Shown one piece after another: positions 7,492-9,935 of a stretch of DNA of 9,935 nucleotides; the stretch's first letter is position 1, and each line of letters opens with the position of its first letter. The notes below the pieces were generated by a model, which ran no database searches, was not told the origin of the DNA, and was given only the letters and a program-made list of their open reading frames with translations. A program made the translations under genes and the position numbers. The DNA comes from Bog-756 sp050014755 (lineage in GTDB: Bacteria; Actinomycetota; Acidimicrobiia; Acidimicrobiales; RAAP-2). The DNA lies in assembly GCA_050014755.1 (NCBI GenBank), contig JBEKCS010000092.1, positions 1-9,935 on the forward strand. Direction: 5' to 3'.

Positions 7492-7497
7492 GCGGGT

Positions 7498-8601
7498 GTG
7501 AGATGGAGGCACGGGAGCGAGGGTAACTTGGCCCCCGCAGCGGTGGTGGGCTCCCTATTCGAATCGCTCCTCGGCCGAACGATGATCGGTGATGAGGCAC
7601 GTGTCTACGTCGAGTATCTGGAGCAAGGCGGGACCGTCGACCAGGTGATCGATTGGGTGCTGGCATCCCCCGAATGCCAGCAGTCCTTCTTCCGCAACCC
7701 GTCGTTCATGGAGATCGTTGCACCCGAGCCACTGCCGCCCGACGAGAAGCGCCTCTACATCTGGCATCTTCCGAAGACCGGCGGAACGAGTCTGAAGGAG
7801 ATGCTGCGACCTCACGTCGACGAGGCGGCGATCTGCCACGACCTCAGATTGGGCGAGCTGTTGCGTCTGTCGCACTACCGGTTGCATTCCTTCCGGATCA
7901 TCGGTGGGCATTTCGGCCCGACGCTTCCCCAATTGCTGGCTGATGTGCCACTGGTGACGACCACGCTGGTGAGGGAGCCGGTCGCCATGATCGCCAGCAG
8001 CTACGTCCATTGGCGGGACCGTGGGATTGCCGACGATCCCCAGACGCGCCTCGCTCGGGAACTCACGTTCGACGATTGGTGCCACTCCGAGGAGACGTTC
8101 AGCCTCTGGAACAACCCCCAGGCCACTTCGCTCACCACCCCTCGCATCGCTCCGACCCGACAGCAGGCAGCGGTGTGGCCCGAGGGCACCAACGAGGCCC
8201 ATCTCCAGGGTGACGAGCTCGCACACCGTGCACTGGAAACACTCGAGGGGATCGACATCGTGGGAACCACCAATGACCTGGTACCGGTCTATCGGGCCTG
8301 CCTGGAGGCGCTGGGTCTCACACCCGATCGGGTGACGGCGGTACATGCCAATGCAGGTTCCGGGCTGGCAGGAGGCATCTCCGACTCGACACGCGACTGG
8401 CTGCTGGAGCACAGCTCGATCGATGTGGCGCTGTTCGAGATGGCGACTGTCCGGTGTCGCGAGCTCGACGGCACGGTCACCGCCCACGAATCCACGGCAG
8501 AACAGGCACTCGAAGCGCCTCCTGGTCATGCGGCAACGAGGGGAGCCGGCTACGCAACCATGACCGACTCGCACGACGCGGTGACCGTCAAGGGGCCGTA
8601 G
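7498..8601 (+). CDS. Sulfotransferase family protein with N-terminal DUF4214-like domain
   Basis: The product is 367 residues if it starts at GTG 7498. That start has no Shine-Dalgarno but sits where a leaderless transcript from the extended -10 would begin. TTG at 7528, with GAGGG 4 nt upstream, is an alternative giving 357 residues. Residues 18-62 (GSLFESLLGRTM, then YLEQGGTVDQVIDWVLASPE) match the LLGR...G...SPEF pattern of DUF4214, a helical module of surface and matrix proteins. The sulfotransferase domain follows. IWHLPKTGGTSLKEML (88-103) is the 5'-phosphosulfate loop that binds PAPS, with K93 and T97/S98. TTLVREPVAMIASSYVHW (155-172) is the 3'-phosphate loop, with R159 and S167/S168. 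The C-terminal 45 residues look disordered. It should transfer sulfate from PAPS to a sugar hydroxyl. The gene is divergent from the glycan operon, which suggests its acceptor. Codons TTG, AGA and CGT are commoner than in the neighbours, hinting at a different origin. Confidence 0.85.
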   Translation: MRWRHGSEGNLAPAAVVGSLFESLLGRTMIGDEARVYVEYLEQGGTVDQVIDWVLASPECQQSFFRNPSFMEIVAPEPLPPDEKRLYIWHLPKTGGTSLKEMLRPHVDEAAICHDLRLGELLRLSHYRLHSFRIIGGHFGPTLPQLLADVPLVTTTLVREPVAMIASSYVHWRDRGIADDPQTRLARELTFDDWCHSEETFSLWNNPQATSLTTPRIAPTRQQAAVWPEGTNEAHLQGDELAHRALETLEGIDIVGTTNDLVPVYRACLEALGLTPDRVTAVHANAGSGLAGGISDSTRDWLLEHSSIDVALFEMATVRCRELDGTVTAHESTAEQALEAPPGHAATRGAGYATMTDSHDAVTVKGP

Positions 8602-8622
8602 CCGCCGATTCCACCGTGCCTA

Positions 8623-8656
8623 GGCTGGTCGGACCGAAGGTTCCGGACGACCGGCC
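8623..8656. terminator. Hairpin between convergent genes, probable terminator
   Basis: GGCTGGTCG (8623-8631) pairs with CGACCGGCC (8648-8656): 9 bp with one G-T wobble. Three further pairs, CCG (8634-8636) with CGG (8644-8646), close a 7-nt loop beyond a small internal loop. It lies 21 bp after the sulfotransferase stop and 14 bp after the thiolase stop on the other strand. As a near-palindrome it could end both transcripts. There is no T-run, which is common for actinobacterial hairpin terminators but lowers certainty. Confidence 0.55.
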
Positions 8657-8670
8657 CTGCAGCACTCAGG

Positions 8671-9825
8671 TCAGGGCTTGGCGCTGCCCACGACCCACAT
8701 GGAGAAGAACTGCGATCCCCCGCCGTAGGCCTGGCCGAGAGCCAGTTTCGCCCCGTCGACCTGGTGCTCGCCGGCTTGGCCGCGGACCTGCATGGCCACC
8801 TCGAGGAAGCGGAGCATGCCCGACGCGCCGATCGGGTTGGACGACAGCACACCGCCAGAGGCGTTCCAGGGGATGTCCCCGTCGAACGCGGTGGCTCCGG
8901 CCTCGGTCAGCTTCCAGCCGTCACCCAGGTCGCAGAAGCCGAGGTTCTCCAGCCACATCGGCTCGTACCAGCTGAAGGGCACGTAGACCTCGGCGCAGTC
9001 GAACTGCTCGCGGGGGTTGGTGACCCCGGCCTGGGCGTAGACGTCGGCCGAGCAGTCGCGCCCGGCCCTCGGATTGATCTGGTCGCGGCCGGCGAACATG
9101 GTCGGCTCCGACCGCATGGCCATTCCGTGGACCCATGCCGGCGGGTAGTGGCCGGACACGGCGTCCTCCGACGACAGCACCATGGCCGCCGCCCCGTCCG
9201 AGGACGGGCATGCCTCGAGGTAGCGCAGCGGGTCCCACAGCATCATCGAGTCCTCGACCATCTTCATGTCGATGTCGGCCAGGTGGAGGTGGGCGAACGG
9301 ATTGCGCATGGCGTTCTGGCGGTCCTTGACCGCCACCATCCGGCCGATGTAGTCGGGGGCACCCGATCGTCGCATGTAGGCCCGGATGTGAGGGGCGAAG
9401 TAGCCCCCGGCCCCGGCCAGCAGCGGGGCGGCGAACGGCTGGGGCACCGACAGCGCCCACATGGCGTCCGAGTCCGACTGCTTCTCGTAGGCGACGGTCA
9501 GCACCCGCTTGTGGATACCCGACGTGATGAGGTGCGCGGCCACCAGGGCGGTGGAGCCACCGACCGACCCGGCGGTGTGGACCCGGATCATCGGCTTGCC
9601 CACCGCACCGAGGGCCGGCGCCAGGTAGATCTCCGGCATCATGTTGCCCTCGAACATGTCGGGGGCCTTGCCGATGACCACCGCGTCGATGTCCGCCCAG
9701 GTGAGGTCGGCATCGGCCAGTGCCATCGCGGCCGCCTCGCGCACAAGGCCGGCGATGGACACGTCCTCCCGCTTGGCCTTGTGGTGGGTCTGGCCCACTC
9801 CGATGACTGCACAGCGCTCTGCCAT
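8671..9825 (-). CDS. Thiolase-fold lipid-transfer protein (SCP2-thiolase type), catalytic Cys missing
   Basis: The product is 384 residues. ATG at 9825-9823 is preferred over the GTG one codon upstream because GGAGGG (9837-9832) is 6 nt from the ATG and only 3 nt from the GTG. The thiolase fold is clear: an N-terminal AVIGVGQTHH (6-15), a VREAAAMALADADLTWADID segment (28-47), SSDGAAAMVLSS (208-219), and GGVLSSNPIGASGMLRF (324-340). Thiolases put the nucleophilic Cys in a CxSGxxA segment; here it reads AGSVGGSTAL (85-94), with Ser87 in that place. The catalytic His of GHPxGATG is Asn330 (SNPIGASG), and the C-terminal CxG is absent (AYGGGSQFF, 366-374). It therefore cannot be an ordinary thiolase. 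It resembles the Ltp2-type aldolases that cut steroid side-chain CoA esters together with a DUF35 partner. The gene overlaps the upstream stop by 1 bp (TGATG). The exact substrate is unknown. Confidence 0.82.
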   Translation of the reverse strand: MAERCAVIGVGQTHHKAKREDVSIAGLVREAAAMALADADLTWADIDAVVIGKAPDMFEGNMMPEIYLAPALGAVGKPMIRVHTAGSVGGSTALVAAHLITSGIHKRVLTVAYEKQSDSDAMWALSVPQPFAAPLLAGAGGYFAPHIRAYMRRSGAPDYIGRMVAVKDRQNAMRNPFAHLHLADIDMKMVEDSMMLWDPLRYLEACPSSDGAAAMVLSSEDAVSGHYPPAWVHGMAMRSEPTMFAGRDQINPRAGRDCSADVYAQAGVTNPREQFDCAEVYVPFSWYEPMWLENLGFCDLGDGWKLTEAGATAFDGDIPWNASGGVLSSNPIGASGMLRFLEVAMQVRGQAGEHQVDGAKLALGQAYGGGSQFFSMWVVGSAKP

Positions 9826-9935
9826 CACTCACCCTCCAGGACGCACACGAGATTCTGTTGGAGACACGGGCCGGAGGTGGCATGGGCCACGGCCCGGTCG
9901 GCGTGGCCGGCCGCGATCCGCGAGGCGGCCTCGCC
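9825..9935 (-). CDS. Probable thiolase-family protein, last 36 codons only
   Basis: An open minus-strand frame enters from the right edge and ends in TGA at 9827-9825. Its 36 residues include AASRIAAGHADRAVAHATSG followed by PCLQQNLVCVLEGE. The RAVAHxTxGxCLQ-type ending is the pattern I recall for the C-terminus of CoA-acetyltransferase-like (thiolase family) proteins that sit next to lipid-transfer thiolases. The tight TGATG overlap with the next gene supports a real, co-translated gene and a shared heteromeric complex or pathway. The active site cannot be judged because most of the gene lies outside the window. Confidence 0.6.
   Translation of the reverse strand, partial: GEAASRIAAGHADRAVAHATSGPCLQQNLVCVLEGE
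9832..9837 (-). promoter_or_regulatory. Ribosome binding site deciding the thiolase start
   Basis: GGAGGG on the minus strand lies 6 nt before the ATG at 9825 and only 3 nt before the in-frame GTG at 9828. The spacing favours the ATG, which overlaps the preceding stop codon as TGATG. Confidence 0.7.

Larger units (their letters stand above)
7303..7497. promoter_or_regulatory. Divergent intergenic control region, glycan operon / sulfotransferase
   Basis: This 195-bp gap is the only sizeable noncoding stretch in the window. It separates the minus-strand epimerase operon from the plus-strand sulfotransferase gene. It holds a -10 element for each side, a 6-bp inverted repeat at 7444-7467, a C5/G5 inverted repeat at 7318-7335, and two copies of CGGTCACCT (7348-7356 and 7432-7440) whose starts are 84 bp apart. 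I see no convincing small gene or RNA in it. Confidence 0.7.

Noticed and set aside
7555..8574. A 339-codon minus-strand open frame opposite the sulfotransferase.
   Set aside because: The opposite strand has both PAPS-binding motifs in one frame; this one has no recognisable domain.
1..9935. tRNA or rRNA genes, CRISPR arrays, insertion sequences, attachment sites.
   Set aside because: No regularly spaced repeats, transposase or integrase motifs, terminal inverted repeats, or tRNA-like cloverleaf sequences were seen on reading either strand.

Overview
The window is a GC-rich (about two-thirds G+C by eye), densely packed bacterial segment. It uses GTG as well as ATG starts, has 1- to 4-bp gene overlaps, and shows promoter geometry typical of leaderless actinobacterial genes. 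The mix of a DUF2277 protein, lipid-transfer-type thiolases and a DUF4214-sulfotransferase fits an actinobacterium, perhaps of the Acidimicrobiia. This assignment is an inference; no marker gene is present.

Layout. Positions 1-226 (+) hold the end of a DUF2277 gene. Converging on it is a four-gene minus-strand cluster (7302 down to 246), in transcription order: a GalE-like NAD-dependent sugar epimerase/dehydratase (7302-6289); a GT4 glycosyltransferase with a duplicated N-terminal beta-sandwich module (6292-4085); a two-headed GT2 plus GT4-like glycosyltransferase (4088-2034); and a GT-C (ArnT/PMT-like) membrane glycosyltransferase (2006-246). The first three overlap by 4 bp (GTGA, ATGA) and the fourth follows after 27 bp, so this is almost certainly one operon.

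A 195-bp intergenic region (7303-7497) separates the operon from a divergent plus-strand gene (7498-8601) for a DUF4214-sulfotransferase fusion. On both sides a TANNNT -10 hexamer lies exactly 6 nt before the annotated start codon, so both transcripts are predicted to be leaderless. A 6-bp inverted repeat sits at the -35 position of the sulfotransferase promoter. Convergent to the sulfotransferase, after a hairpin at 8623-8656, is the end of an unrelated minus-strand operon. It encodes a thiolase-fold protein that lacks the usual catalytic Cys/His residues (9825-8671), preceded by the last 36 codons of a probable second thiolase-like gene.

Working model (inference): the epimerase supplies a nucleotide sugar, the cytosolic GT4 and GT2/GT4 enzymes build a glycan, the GT-C enzyme adds a sugar from a polyprenyl carrier on the outer face of the membrane, and the sulfotransferase may decorate the product. 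This would be an uncharacterised sulfated surface glycan or glycoprotein locus. The thiolase pair belongs to CoA-thioester (steroid or lipid side-chain) metabolism and is probably only a neighbour.
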